The notes beneath the pieces were generated by a model. It did not search any database and was not told the origin of the DNA. It worked only from the letters and a program-made list of their open reading frames with translations. A stretch of DNA of 64,000 bases from Sipunculus nudus. Its lineage: Eukaryota; Annelida; Sipuncula; Golfingiida; Sipunculidae. Positions 13,526-25,317 of the stretch are shown here, piece after piece (within the stretch, counting starts at the first letter, position 1; each line of letters opens with the position of its first letter). The translations under genes and the position numbers were made by a program. The DNA lies in the NCBI GenBank assembly GCA_026874595.1, contig CM049320.1, forward strand, positions 33,946,214 to 34,010,213, written 5' to 3'.

Positions 13526-13703
13526 CAGTAAAACTTTAAAATTAAGACCACCAATGGGACCTGGATAAAGTGGTCGCATTAATGAGGTGGTCATCTAAGC
13601 AAGGTCCTATATAAAGAACAAAACATAATCAGGACTGTGACCAAGTAGTCATTATTTTTAGGTGGTCACTAAACTGAGGTGGTTGTTGAGTTAGGCTTTA
13701 CTG
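13526..13703. mobile_element. 178-bp MITE, TA target duplication
   Basis: It begins CAGTAAAACTTTAAAATTAA and ends GTTAGGCTTTACTG, flanked by TA on both sides (13524-13525 and 13704-13705). In the opposite orientation it aligns along its length with 45285-45464. The CAGTNAA ends and TA target fit Tc1/mariner-pogo type MITEs. Confidence 0.85.
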
Positions 13704-16700
13704 TATTAATTGTAAATCTAAAATCCAGATAGCTCCCTATTGTAATAAATCATTTTGTTAGCTCCATCATCATAAACATGCATTTGCCACAGTGGGCCAT
13801 AGCTGATTATCCTGAACATGTCATAAACAAGCATCAAGTCCTGAACACGCAGGAGAATAATATTAAAGAAAAGCCTGAGACATGAATGAAATGAAGACTG
13901 TATATAGCCATGGATGTGTGGTGGGGAGGGTTAATTGGTATTGACATGAGCTCTCTGTCAGGATTCCTTCAGGAAACCATATGCTGGGAGCATCAGAAAT
14001 ATGGTACTGGGCAAGCTGTGGCAGGAACTGTTAAGAAACCCAGCTCAACACTGAAGAATTGTCAGAAACCGGCGGTTCAATTACATCCTGGGGCGACGGA
14101 AAATTTTATTTGCAGAGCTGTGTTGATTTGCTGACGTCAGTGTGGGCTTGATTTGTCTCTCCTCTCTGATGCGGGTCCTCTGAGGGTTACTGTGCTCAGA
14201 ATCTGCATCCTTTAAGATGTTAAGCTGGGAGCTGTCTGGTTGCAAGTCTTTCTTGCTTGCTGTAGAGCAATATACAGTCACCAAGATCCCAGGCTAGATG
14301 GCTCTTCTGGAGTGCTTCACAGCAGCTTACCTCAGCAGATGAAGATACTGACATGATAGTCCTCAAGATCTCCCCATTAAAACTGTGGCATCACTTATAT
14401 TTTAATAATACACAGTGTCAGTCGGTTGATCAGTCCGTTACCAGTCTGTGATATTTTTAAAGTACACACTATATGTGCATCGATATGTCCATTTATCAAA
14501 GCCTTTTATGAGGAGTTGTCATAAATAATTAGACAAGAAACATGCAGCTCTCTGACACTGTTGAGAGATATATTTTTAATTATGGCATCATTCATCAGTC
14601 AAAACTCTTCCTTTGAATTGATATATTGCATTGCTGTTACAGTCACCCCGAACAGATCAGATGTGTGTGATAAATTATGGGATGGATAAAAAAAATTTAC
14701 ATGCCAATTAAATGGATCCATTCAGTCAAAGTCACCTTTTTTTCTCTACAGTTTCATCAGTTTCTCTAAATTTAATTTGCAAAAATTAATCAGTTTACCC
14801 AAAATTATATCTTCTCATACTTGGCTAATGTACGTCTCAACCTTCCACAAAATTTCAAATGAAATCTGAAATCAGCAAGTCACCAAGTCAGGGACAAGTG
14901 TTTAAATTGTCATTATCTCCAAAAGCTTTCAGTGATTTTCGGTGAACTTTTGTGGCTGGACATCTTGTCAAAGAACCTTTAGAAAAAGCTGAGATGTAGT
15001 GGGTGAGGATGGGGTTGGTGATGACTTCTGAAATTATTCGGGGAGAGCTGTTTGCAGAACCAGGCATTAGTGAAGGTATGCACCCTGTGAGTGCCTCTCT
15101 TGGTCCCATATTTTCACTTCAAATTCACATGAGTACACTCGTCTGCATGGTTCGACCAGTCGACAGGATATGAAGTGTCTTCAGCCTGGCCAGTGTCTGA
15201 ATTCTGGTACAGGAGCTTGATTTTTGATAATTCCCCCCCCCCCAACTCTCTTTGTTTTACTCTGGCTTGAGTGTTTGGCCTTTATATTGACATTTACACT
15301 GTACTTTGTGTTTGTCAATTACTTCAGCTTATAACAGGTCTTGTCATATTTGTTTTCCAAAGCTTTGATTGAAATGGCTTGCAGTTGATGCCTGTTTTTC
15401 TTCAACAGTTTTGATGTTTCATTTTGATGGCTTCGTAATTGTTTTTACAACGTATTGATTTCAATGCCTCTTGAGTGTCTCAGAGGTTGTGTTCATTGAT
15501 TTTAGCAGTTGGTTGTCTCAATATTTTCCTTCCCTTCAAGTAATTGGAGCCCAAATGTTTTGATGCTCATTGATTTATTTTCGTTTCTCCTGCTTTGATG
15601 GATCGGTGCTTTTGAATATATTGCTTTAATGTCAACAGAACTTATTGATGACAGCTCAGGAGTGATGAGATTTATTTAAAGGTTACTACCTTGGGCAGGA
15701 ACTACGATTCCTTGTGGAGGTAACGTAACATGACATGTTTGATTTTTAATGGAGTATTTAAAGGAGCCTATTCTGATATCAGTGTTAACTAATGATAATC
15801 ACTTGAATGAACCATCCACCTTTGGTTACATGGCTTTTCCATTTGTCAACATAGGCGCATATACCCTGTTTACTTAACAGCTTGTTGATAAACAAGTGCA
15901 TACAGCCTCACGGAGATGTTATAAGATCTTAATTCTCAGCAGACATGGCGTACATAAAATTTTACACAGAGTTAGTCAGAGATCATATGCATTCTACAGA
16001 TAAGACAGGTGAATAGCTGGCTTTAATATCACTGTAATTATTCAGGTTTATTCGAAACTACAATGTTAATTTGATTTTGTGGTCATTCTGAAAATTTTGT
16101 ATAGATTTGGCATGAAAAGCATGATATGTGTTTCAGTTTTGATAAATGATGTGTTCTTTTCGTCGAACACTATAGTGGGAGACCGGAGAAACTAATAAAA
16201 CCAGATGAATGTTACAAGTATCAATTTTGTACTCAGTGCACTCTATACAGCATTTGTTTTTCATGTGTAGTTAAGTTTATGGTTCGATTGTTGGTTTGTG
16301 CCTGGAAATCAGTGACATTTCCAAAGGCACTTAAAATGAAATTGGAGTAGTTAACACACTTTGTTCTTCCTTTGATCAATTCATCTAGTTTCAGTGGTGT
16401 CAGGTTTCTTTTAACTTCATTAAACAATTTTAGTCAATTTGTCACCTTTGAATATTTATACCTTTCTTTCAAAAGAACGTATAAGTTTCCATCACAAATT
16501 TTCAGCTATATTTTATAATGGTCTCAGCTTATGTTGTCATTTAATTATTGTGTCACCTTTTTCCCTGATTAGCCAAACTAAGGGTCTTTGAAAAAGCTGC
16601 AGTTTTGGTACATCCATCAGCCTTTATGTTTCAAAGAAGAAGTAGGAAATTTAATAAAGCAGAATACTGTCGCTTGTGAGTTAGATGTAGATCCCTATAA

Positions 16701-18226
16701 TTCGGCTTTCATGGTTGAAGTCCCTGAGGAGGCTGGGGTTGAATATCAGCCTGGAGGAAATGCGTGACTGTCCTGGGAATATGAACAAGAGGCTGTTGAT
16801 GAAAAGCTCTTGTCGTGCCGTGTTTCTGTCAGGGCTGATGACATCAGAGGTACTTCAGCGACAGTACTGCACATTAATGCCTGCCAGTGATTGTCTAAAG
16901 GCCATTTGCTAAGGCCCCCATATCTTTGGTTTATTTGTTATACTCGTGATTTTGTAAATAGCTGGACTGACATATTATTTGATCATTTGATGTTATACAG
17001 TTTATTATTATTTTATTCAAATAATTACCATAAAAAAAATATAAAATATTCCCTGTTTGTTTCATGTCTTTATTATTAGACATAAATCAATGAGTATTTT
17101 TTCATATAATTTTTAATAAAAAATAATCATTGACTTCCCTGTTGCAGATAAAACAATACAAAATTATAAAAATGTCTGTATTTATCATTTTCATATCAGA
17201 CAGATTAATGCCTGCCTGTGGTTGTCTAAAAGTATTTGCACAAAGTTGACCCATGTAGAATAACTAACCGTACTCAACATGTTGCAGACATTACTGTATG
17301 AAATATATAATTTCCCTTTGTTTTCATCTCTGTACAAATAGGTGTGATTTTATGATTTTAAAGTTTTCACATATTATTAAATTTCTAAAATAAATTCTTA
17401 ATGTATTTTGTTCACAGACAAACAGAAAGACAGACATAGGTGACAGTTTAACCTCCATCTTGTTGGATCTTCATCTCTATGGAATTGATTCTGGGATCTT
17501 AATGAACACTGTATAGCCAGTCCAGTACTCTACACCCTAGCTAGGGTGTCAGCATATCCCCATATCTTCTGCCTGATTCAGTTAACATGCAAGAGCAGAG
17601 CTCTTTGAGATACCCTCATATATATGCTGTCTGAACCTCACTTTGAATTGCTAATGTATCTAAGCTGGTGGGTGATTAAACCAGCAAAGCAGGACTGTTA
17701 GTGTCCACAAACATGAAAGTACGGGTTGACGTCAAGGATTGACGGAATCAGAACCAATTAATGTCCGAGGATTTCTGGTGTAAAGATCATTAAACCATGA
17801 CAAATTCAGTGGTCACAATATTTTCTTTACACCACTGTAGATTAATCTACGAATGGTATATGTATATGTCAGAGACGAGATTAAAATCCAGGCGGATTTT
17901 AAATTCGCCTAGACGAGATTGCGATTGTGATCTCGCCTAGGCGAGATTGCAATTGTGATCTCGGCTAGACGGATTTTAAACTCGCCTAGACAAGATCACA
18001 ATTGCAATCTCGCCTAGGCGAGATTAAAATCCATCATGGAGCAGGCCAGGATTTTAATCTCGCCTAGGCGAGTTTAAAATCCGTCTGGTGTCATCCAGGC
18101 GAGTTTAAAATCTGCCTGATATTACTTAGGCGAGTTTAAAATCTGCCTAGGCGAGATTAAAATAGTGATCTGATCTAATTGTATCCGCCAAAACAGAGTT
18201 TTGCGGATACTATGTTTTCAGCTGGC

Positions 18227-18248
18227 CGCCCCCGCCGCCGCCGCCGCG
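18227..18248. repeat. (CCG)n tract
   Basis: A short GC-only trinucleotide run in the 5' part of the Helentron-like element. Confidence 0.9.
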
Positions 18249-18410
18249 TAGGTGTCCGGAGAACTCCTCCGTAACCGCTGGGCGGAATTTTCCGAAACCC
18301 GGGATTATGTTCGAGTCACATGTGAACTGCTGCGCCCCGATTTTGTTTTGACCTCTGACCTTTCCTTTGCGCTCTGCGTCCGTTTGTGCGTCTGTTTCCA
18401 CACATAAACC

Positions 18411-20200
18411 CACATATCTCGGGAACCGTTTGACCGATCAGGAAAATTTTTTTGCACAAATGTAGCCCTCGGAGGGCTTTATAACATACACCAAAAATGG
18501 GGGCGCCACCTGCAACCATGTTTGCACAGTGTCCATCTGTTCGTCTGCCTTGGGTTAAAATCACTCATATCTCTGCAGTGACTTGACTAATTCACCTGAA
18601 ATTCGGCATGCGTAAACATCCTGGATAGCTTTTCTGATTTTATGACAGGTGGCGCCACCTACATTCACGTTTACGCTGCAGACATCCAAGCTCATATCTC
18701 GGGAACCGTTTGACCGATCAGGAAAATTCTTTTGCACAAATGTAGCCCTTGGAGAGCTTTATACCATACACCAAAAATGGTGGCGCCACCTGCAACCATG
18801 TTTGCACAGTGTCCATCTGTTCGTCTGCCTTGGGTTAAAATCACTCATATCTCTGCAGTGACTTGACTGATTCACCTGAAATTCAGCATGCGTATACATC
18901 CTGGATAGCTTTTCTGATTTTATGACAGGTGGCGCCACCTACATTCACGTTTACGCTGCAGACATCAAAGCTCATATCTCGGGAACCGTTTGACCGATCA
19001 GGAAAATTTTTTTGCACAAATGTAGCCCTCGGAGAGCTTTATAACATACACCAAAAATGGTGGCGCCACCTGCAACCATGTTTGCACAGTGTCCATCTGT
19101 TCGTCTGCCTTGGGTTAAAATCACTCATATCTCTGCAGTGACTTGACTAATTCACCTGAAATTCCGCATGCGTAAACATCCTGGATAGCTTTTCTGATTT
19201 TATGACAGGTGGCGCCACCTACATTCATGTTTACGCTGCAGACATCCCAGCTCATATCTCGGGAACCGTTTGACCGATCAGGAAAATTCTTTTGCACAAA
19301 TGTAGCCCTTGGAGAGCTTAATAACATACACCAAAAATGGTGGCGCTACCTGCAACCATGTTTGCACAGTGTCCATCTGTTTGTCTGCCTTGGGTTAAAA
19401 TCACTCATATCTCTGCAGTGACTTGACTAATTCACCTGAAATTTGGCATGCGTATACATCCTGGATAGCTTTTCTGATTTTATGACAGGTGGCGCCACCT
19501 ACATTCACGTTTACGCTGCAGACATCCAAGCTCATATCTCAGGAACCGTTTGACCCATCAGGAAAATTTTTTTGCACAAATGTAGCCCTTGGAGAGCTTT
19601 ATAACATACACCGAAAATGGTGGCACCACCTGCAACCATGTTTGCACAGTGTCCATCTGTTCGTCTGCCTTGGGTTAAAATCACTCATATTTCTGCAGTG
19701 GTTTGACTAATTCACCTGAAATTCGGCATGCTTATACATCCTGGATAGCTTTTCTGATTTTATGACAGGTGGCGCCACCTACAATCAAGTTTACGCTGCA
19801 GACATCCAAGCTCATATCTAGGGAACCAATTGACCGATTGGGCCAAAATTTTGCATGTGTATAAATCTTTATCATACGCAAAACTGGTGGCGCCACCTGC
19901 AGCCATGTTTGCACAGCTCCCATCTGTTTGTCTGCCATGGGATAAAATCACTCATATCTCTGCAGTGGTTTGACATATCTGCCTAAAATTTTGCAAGTTT
20001 ATACATCCCCGACAGCTCTCTTGATTTTATGACAGGTGGCGCCACCTGCATTCTAGTTTATGCAGCAGATATCCAAGCTCATATGTTGGGAACCGTTTGA
20101 CCGATTGGGCCAAAGTTTTGCATGTGTATAGAGCTTTCTGGATTTTTTGGTAGGTAGCGCAACCTACATACACAATTTGGCTGCAGACATCCATGCTAAT
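18411..20200 (+). repeat. 280-bp satellite array, about 6.5 units
   Basis: CTCATATCTCGGGAACCGTT begins at 18691 and 18971 exactly 280 bp apart. It recurs at 19251, 19531 and 19811 (the last two varied), with diverged units at each edge. Each unit holds two GGTGGCGCCACC palindromes about 140 bp apart. The two halves align loosely (CTCATATCTC, then TTTGAC, then an A/T-rich run), so the 280-bp unit looks like a fused dimer of an older repeat of about 140 bp. Repeated 70-codon open frames in each unit are by-products. Confidence 0.92.
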
Positions 20201-20787
20201 ATGCAACACTTCACCCGTTCCACTCTGATTTAGGCGGATACAAGTAGTCGCTTGTCGACTACCCGTATTCTAGTTTCCTAATATATTAAGCATTGTAATT
20301 GACATATGAAAGATGTTTTCCGTCGGATTTTCAATATTTTAACACTGAATGGTTATATATAGTTAAAAGGTAATATATTTATTAATATTTGAAGAATATT
20401 ATAGTATTAATGTAATAATTAACTTTTTTACAGTAATGTAATAGTTATTCATGTGATAATTAACATTAATTTTGGAAACAGAATTATGAAATAGATATTT
20501 GATTATTATTTGCACCTTTGATGTGTTTCATGTGGTCTACAGCATCCTTATAATACCAATTATTTGCAAAACATTTATTAATCTTTATTTTTTTCTCCAG
20601 TTTTCTTAACAACCTTGTGTTTGTAAATATCACTAATAATTTTTACAAAAAAAAATAATTTGTAATTGTATTTAAATATATGGCAATTAGAGAGTAACAA
20701 GAGGTATATTGAAGCACACTTATGAGATATTATGAAGAGCAAATCTGGGGGGAAAAAGTCATCCACTTGCATATTGAATCAATCCTA

Positions 20788-20816
20788 GATAGATAGATAG
20801 ACAGATAGATAGATTA
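20788..20816. repeat. (TAGA)n microsatellite
   Basis: About seven TAGA units with one GACA variant, inside the central part of the foldback element. Confidence 0.9.
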
Positions 20817-22336
20817 GTCTAGATAGCTATTACTTCACTATTTAATGAGTATATTACACATTAACATAAACAATCATCCTATTTGATAGTTCTTACAGGA
20901 CAAACAGAACAAATTAGTTGGTTGATCTAGTTCAAATGTTTCTTTTCACCCAGGTATTCAACACTCAACAGTCAAAACATGTACAATTATGGTACAAAAT
21001 ATGCAGGGTTTCAGTATTTATGATGGACTTTGATACACCATCCTTTTTTTTGGTAATTAAACATCATATGAGAAAAGGTAAAAGTTGATACACAGATGTA
21101 TGCATGTGAATATTTCTTTGTCTTATTTAGTCTTATTATTAATATAATAATATTATTATATAATGTATATAATATTCTTCTGATCTTTTTTTTTAACGTT
21201 TTGTGAGGCATTTTGTGAAGCTTCAATATTTATGTAGACTGTTACAAGATAACTGCCTTTTTTTTGACAGTATTATATCATATCAGAAAAAATATGATTT
21301 CTAGATTCATAGAGTAATAGATCATTTATGCATGTGAACATGCATTGAATTATATTGATAAAAAATAAATGAGCTATGTTCCTTTTGTCTTTTTAAAATA
21401 CTACATTACTAATATTACTAATACCAGTTTCCCTTCAAATTAATATTGACAACAAAATTATTATGTAAATAATCAGCAGCAGCCCACATCATATATCATT
21501 TGAATATGCCATATACAATACCAATGTAAGTTTCTTATTACCTAGTTTATAAATAAAAAATATAAAATAAAAAAAATTAATGTTAAATATACCATAAATA
21601 TTATAATATTCTGTAAATATTATTAAATATATATTACTTGTGAACTATACATAACCATATTAATAAAAAATATATAATATAAAATATTCCATTTCCAAAA
21701 TTAATGTTAATTATTACATTAATAATATAATATTCTGTAAATATTAATAAAAATATAACTTGTGAACTATACATAACCATTCAGTGTTAAAATATTGAAA
21801 ATCTGACTGAAAACATCTTTCCTAAGTCAATTACAATGCATAATTTATTGGGAAATTAGATCAGATCACTATTTTAATCTCGCCTAGGCAGATTTTAAAC
21901 TCGCCCAAGTGATATCAGGCAGATTTTAAAACTCACCTGGATGACACCAGACAGATTTTAAACTCGCCTAGGCGAGATTAAAATCCTGGCCTGCTCCATG
22001 ATGGATTTTAATCTCGCCTAGGCGAGATTGCGATTGTGATCTCGTCTAGGCGAGTTTAAAATCTGTCTAGCCGAGATCACAATTGCAATCTCGCCTAGGC
22101 CAGATCACAATCGCAATCTCGTCTAGGCGAATTTAAAATCCGCCTGGATTTCAATCTCGTCTCTGACATATATATTGATAATATGTATCATCATGATCTG
22201 GTTATTCAATCTCATAAGGAAGTATGAAAATGAGAGTAAAGTAATGATAAAAAAAAATGAATAATTATATGATACTCAGCTGAATAACATGTCCAAATGT
22301 GTTTAGGTTCTTGACTCAGACATACAGACATATAAA

Positions 22337-22401
22337 GTTGACATGGGAATTCCCATTTCAACTGGATAACTTCCAGTTGAGATGGAAATTCCCATCTCAA
22401 C
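22337..22401. repeat. 30-bp stem hairpin
   Basis: GTTGACATGGGAATTCCCAT plus TTCAACTGGA (22337-22366) pairs with 22372-22401 across a 5-nt loop, with 27 of 30 positions complementary. It includes the palindrome ATGGGAATTCCCAT. Confidence 0.85.
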
Positions 22402-22929
22402 AGTTGAGATCATCCATTTTGGCTAGTGCTACATTTGTGTAAATTTTCAACCCTCATGAGATTGACACATCTGATAAACTGAATGCAACAAGTGTTAGAA
22501 CCGGGACCCTGGGGCTGCAGCTTAACTGTGTACACAGTAGTACACACACATACACACACACAGACTTGTTATATCTTCCCAGAAGATTGTTATCAAGGAC
22601 AAAGCAACACTGTACATAACAGCATCTCCATGGCAACCAGGCCTCTATCGTCACAGCGATTCACAGCCGGTTAATTTTAGTAGCCAGACAACTGAACACT
22701 TGTTCATGCTGTCACATTCTGTAAGATTTCATTATGGATTGTGTCATAGGCTCTGTTTGTAATATACATATACAGAACATGAACTTGTATTCATTACTTA
22801 CTATTTTTTTGAGTATTCAACTGTGTCCTGTAGATGGAGCCACATGCTTCACATGGACAGAAAAGTCAACTTGAAATGGATATTATAAGCATTTGTGAGA
22901 TTTGAAATATTATGGAATACCCAAGGCTG

Positions 22930-23305
22930 TATGCCTGTAGTATTTCTGTCCATTAACATTAGTGTCACCACTATCCTTACCAGGGCTTCGATGGATTTTC
23001 ACAAAACTCACAATATCTACTTACCAAAATAGATTATCTCACCAGTTTTTTATTCAAGGCAAAATCCACACATATTTAATTAGGTCATAGGTCAAAAGGC
23101 ATCTATCTATATGGTGTCACTGCAATAACCTACCATAAATAAAATATGTTGGATTTTGATAAAACTCAACAGAATTATTAACCAATATAATACCTCATCT
23201 AAGTTTAATTCCTGCCAAAATCCATGCATACCAGTAGTTAATGAGGTCAGAGATCACAAAACATACAAAGGGCAAACTATGTACTCTTGCAGTACTCTTT
23301 AGAAT
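22930..23305. repeat. Dispersed repeat family A, copy 3
   Basis: Markers TTACCAGGGCTTCGATGGAT, CAAGGCAAAATCCACACAT, TTAATGAGGTCAGAGATCAC and GATTTTGATAAAACTCAACA occur in family order. Confidence 0.7.
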
Positions 23306-23635
23306 TGCTACTTTCTGACATGAGGTCAAAGGTCAAATAACTTATTATAATTGGTCCATTTTATAATTAGCTGCTATGATGTGGTATCCTTAATGTGTAT
23401 GTGTTAGTGTGTTCATGCATATCTCCAATCTTGTTAATTTCTCTAGCTCCAAAGCAGACCTATGAAATATAAACTGAAAATGTGGATTTTGGTCAGATAT
23501 TGACTTATCTTTTTAGGTTAATTTTGATTTTATAATGAATAGGTTTTATTATTTATGGCCTATGCATTATTAAACTCATGCCTGTATTACCAGATGATAC
23601 AGTATGATGCATACTAAACAGTGAAATTGTAACAT

Positions 23636-23682
23636 GCTTCATAGCTCAGCTGGTAGAAGTGTTGCTTTGTAAAGATAGAAAT
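23636..23682 (+). other. tRNA-like 5' half (relic)
   Basis: GCTTCATAGCTCAGCTGGTA then GAAGTGTTGCTTTGTAAAG resembles the acceptor strand, D arm and a TGT anticodon arm of a tRNA-Thr. No T arm or 3' acceptor strand follows, so it is a relic or SINE head and not a functional tRNA. Confidence 0.4.
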
Positions 23683-24952
23683 TATAGAAATTTATAAAAC
23701 AGAAAATCCAGCAGTGATTTCAAACTAACATTAGACCCTGTAAATTATAAATTGTTTTGAACCTGGTAAAGTATTCTGTCTTATATAGTAGTACATATGT
23801 TGATGTAATTTTTTATTTGATTATTCTCATTACCATATTTGTGCTTATATTATTAGACATTGTGTATAAGAGTTTAAGACAAGTGCCAATTTTAAGGTCC
23901 AAATTTTATTAAAAATTATTTTTCAGCAAATATCCATGAGGTGACAGCCATTAAGAATTAGAATTTCAGGAGTCTTCATTACAGGATAATAACACCTTGC
24001 ACATATAAAACTGAATTTATTTCAATAAAATGTCAGTTTTCTGCAAAATTCGAGTTCGATAAGCCAAACACTGGCTGCATATCAGCATCAGCATCCACAA
24101 GTGGCTTAAAGTAGAAAAGCATATATATATATATATATATATATATATTACTTAAAATATTGATATATTAAAAATGTGCATGCTTTAAGCACACAGTAAG
24201 AGCAAAAAAGTTTCCAATAGGCCATTTTTACTCTGAATTACATTAACCTGCAAATCATCTTTCCTGTTTAAAATTAAATCCAGACCAAAACATTTTCCAT
24301 AAAAACAAAATTTAAATTTTGTTTCATATAAGCAGGAAGCATGGTAGATGGACAGACATTAAACTGTTTAGGGACATGGTAATGGGTAATGTAGTTAAAT
24401 ATTACCTAATTAAATATGGATTCTTTTACAGGATGTTCAGAATAATGCCTTTATTTGTTTTATTTTGATTAAATATACAAATAATTAAAAAAAATACAAC
24501 AAAATTTGCTTATACATACTGTGGTTTTCTTAATGTTCGAGAAGGTTTCATTCATGAATTTTGAGAAAGAGAAAATATCATAAAAATAAAATCTTTGTGA
24601 ATAAGAGGCCCCGTTGTCAAAGGCAAGTCAAAAAGTGAAAGATTATATTATGAATAATAACTGATCTTGTATGTATCTTGTATAGCTATTATTAATAATC
24701 AAATCTTTCAAATTATCTGCAAACAATGAACAATGATCTCTCTTCGTTCGATTTTTATTTGGGTCCCCGTCCAAATTTTACAATTTTGCGCACATATTAC
24801 TTTATGTGACTGATTCATAAAATGATGGATATATACTCTGTGTGGTTTATTTTATGGTGAGATCATGAAAATTGAAACCTCATGAAACATTGATAAAAAT
24901 TAAAAAATGTGAAGTATTAACATTGAGAATATGAAGCCAACCATTTTACCGG

Positions 24953-25028
24953 CTTCTGTGGCTCTGGTAACAGGCTTGTGTGGCTCTGGTAACAGGCTTC
25001 TGTGGCTCTGGTAACAGGCTTCTGTGGC
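24953..25028. repeat. 22-bp tandem repeat, 3.4 units
   Basis: CTTCTGTGGCTCTGGTAACA plus GG is repeated at 24953, 24975 and 24997, with a partial unit at 25019. Confidence 0.95.
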
Positions 25029-25317
25029 ATAGGAGTAGAGAGCAGAACTCAAAGCCGGTAGAATCTCAGCTGAGGCGGTGAGATTTTCTCAGTCGGCCTC
25101 CACCCAGGGCGAGTGCTCTGCAGGCTTAATGTGGAGACTGTGCCAAACAGGCATGTTTCACTCAGGATCCCATGTGCCTTTCAGGGGTTCCTGTGTGTTA
25201 TATCCCAGCAATGGGGATGACTTTACACACCCAGAACCTGCAGGAGTGGTACACCGAGCCTGTTTGACACCAGGAAAACAGGGTAGAAACCCCTACCACG
25301 TAGTCCAAAACTAAGAT

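Larger units (their letters stand above)
18179..20273 (+). mobile_element. Helentron-like (HINE/pearl-type) element with satellite core
   Basis: The 5' end TTGTATCCGCC (18179-18189) has its exact inverse GGCGGATACAA at 20233-20243. That is followed by a 7-bp-stem hairpin (GTAGTCG/CGACTAC, 20244-20262) and the terminus CCGTATTCTAG. A subterminal inverted repeat, a 3' hairpin about 10 bp from the end, a CTAG terminus, tandem repeats in the core and no coding capacity together match non-autonomous Helentrons and the bivalve pearl elements. The site it occupies can be read from the uninterrupted right arm of the surrounding foldback. A second, 5'-truncated copy is at 51846-53140. Confidence 0.75.
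17865..22172. mobile_element. Foldback element with long nested-palindrome arms
   Basis: The left end reads ATATGTCAGAGACGAGATT and the right end is its reverse complement. The arms (17865-18178 continuing at 20274-20490, against 21690-22172) are inverted repeats of roughly 500 bp. Their outer halves are built from short units such as GGCGAGATTAAAATC and GGCGAGTTTAAAATC around the palindrome TCTCGCCTAGGCGAGA. The inner halves are AT-rich. The right inner arm also contains a tandem partial duplication (21600-21780). No transposase is seen between the arms, so the element is non-autonomous. The left arm is interrupted by the element at 18179-20273. Confidence 0.88.

Noticed and set aside
16715-16912. 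65-codon frame starting MKSLRRLGLNISLEE
   Set aside because: No family recognised, no supporting splice sites or neighbours; treated as chance.
18649-19710. Four near-identical 70-73 codon frames (MAPPTFTFTLQ...)
   Set aside because: One per 280-bp satellite unit; they reflect repetition of the unit. Start, length and stop are set by the repeat, with no family similarity.
23636-23682. Possible tRNA-Thr gene
   Set aside because: Only the 5' half is present; no T arm or matching acceptor strand.
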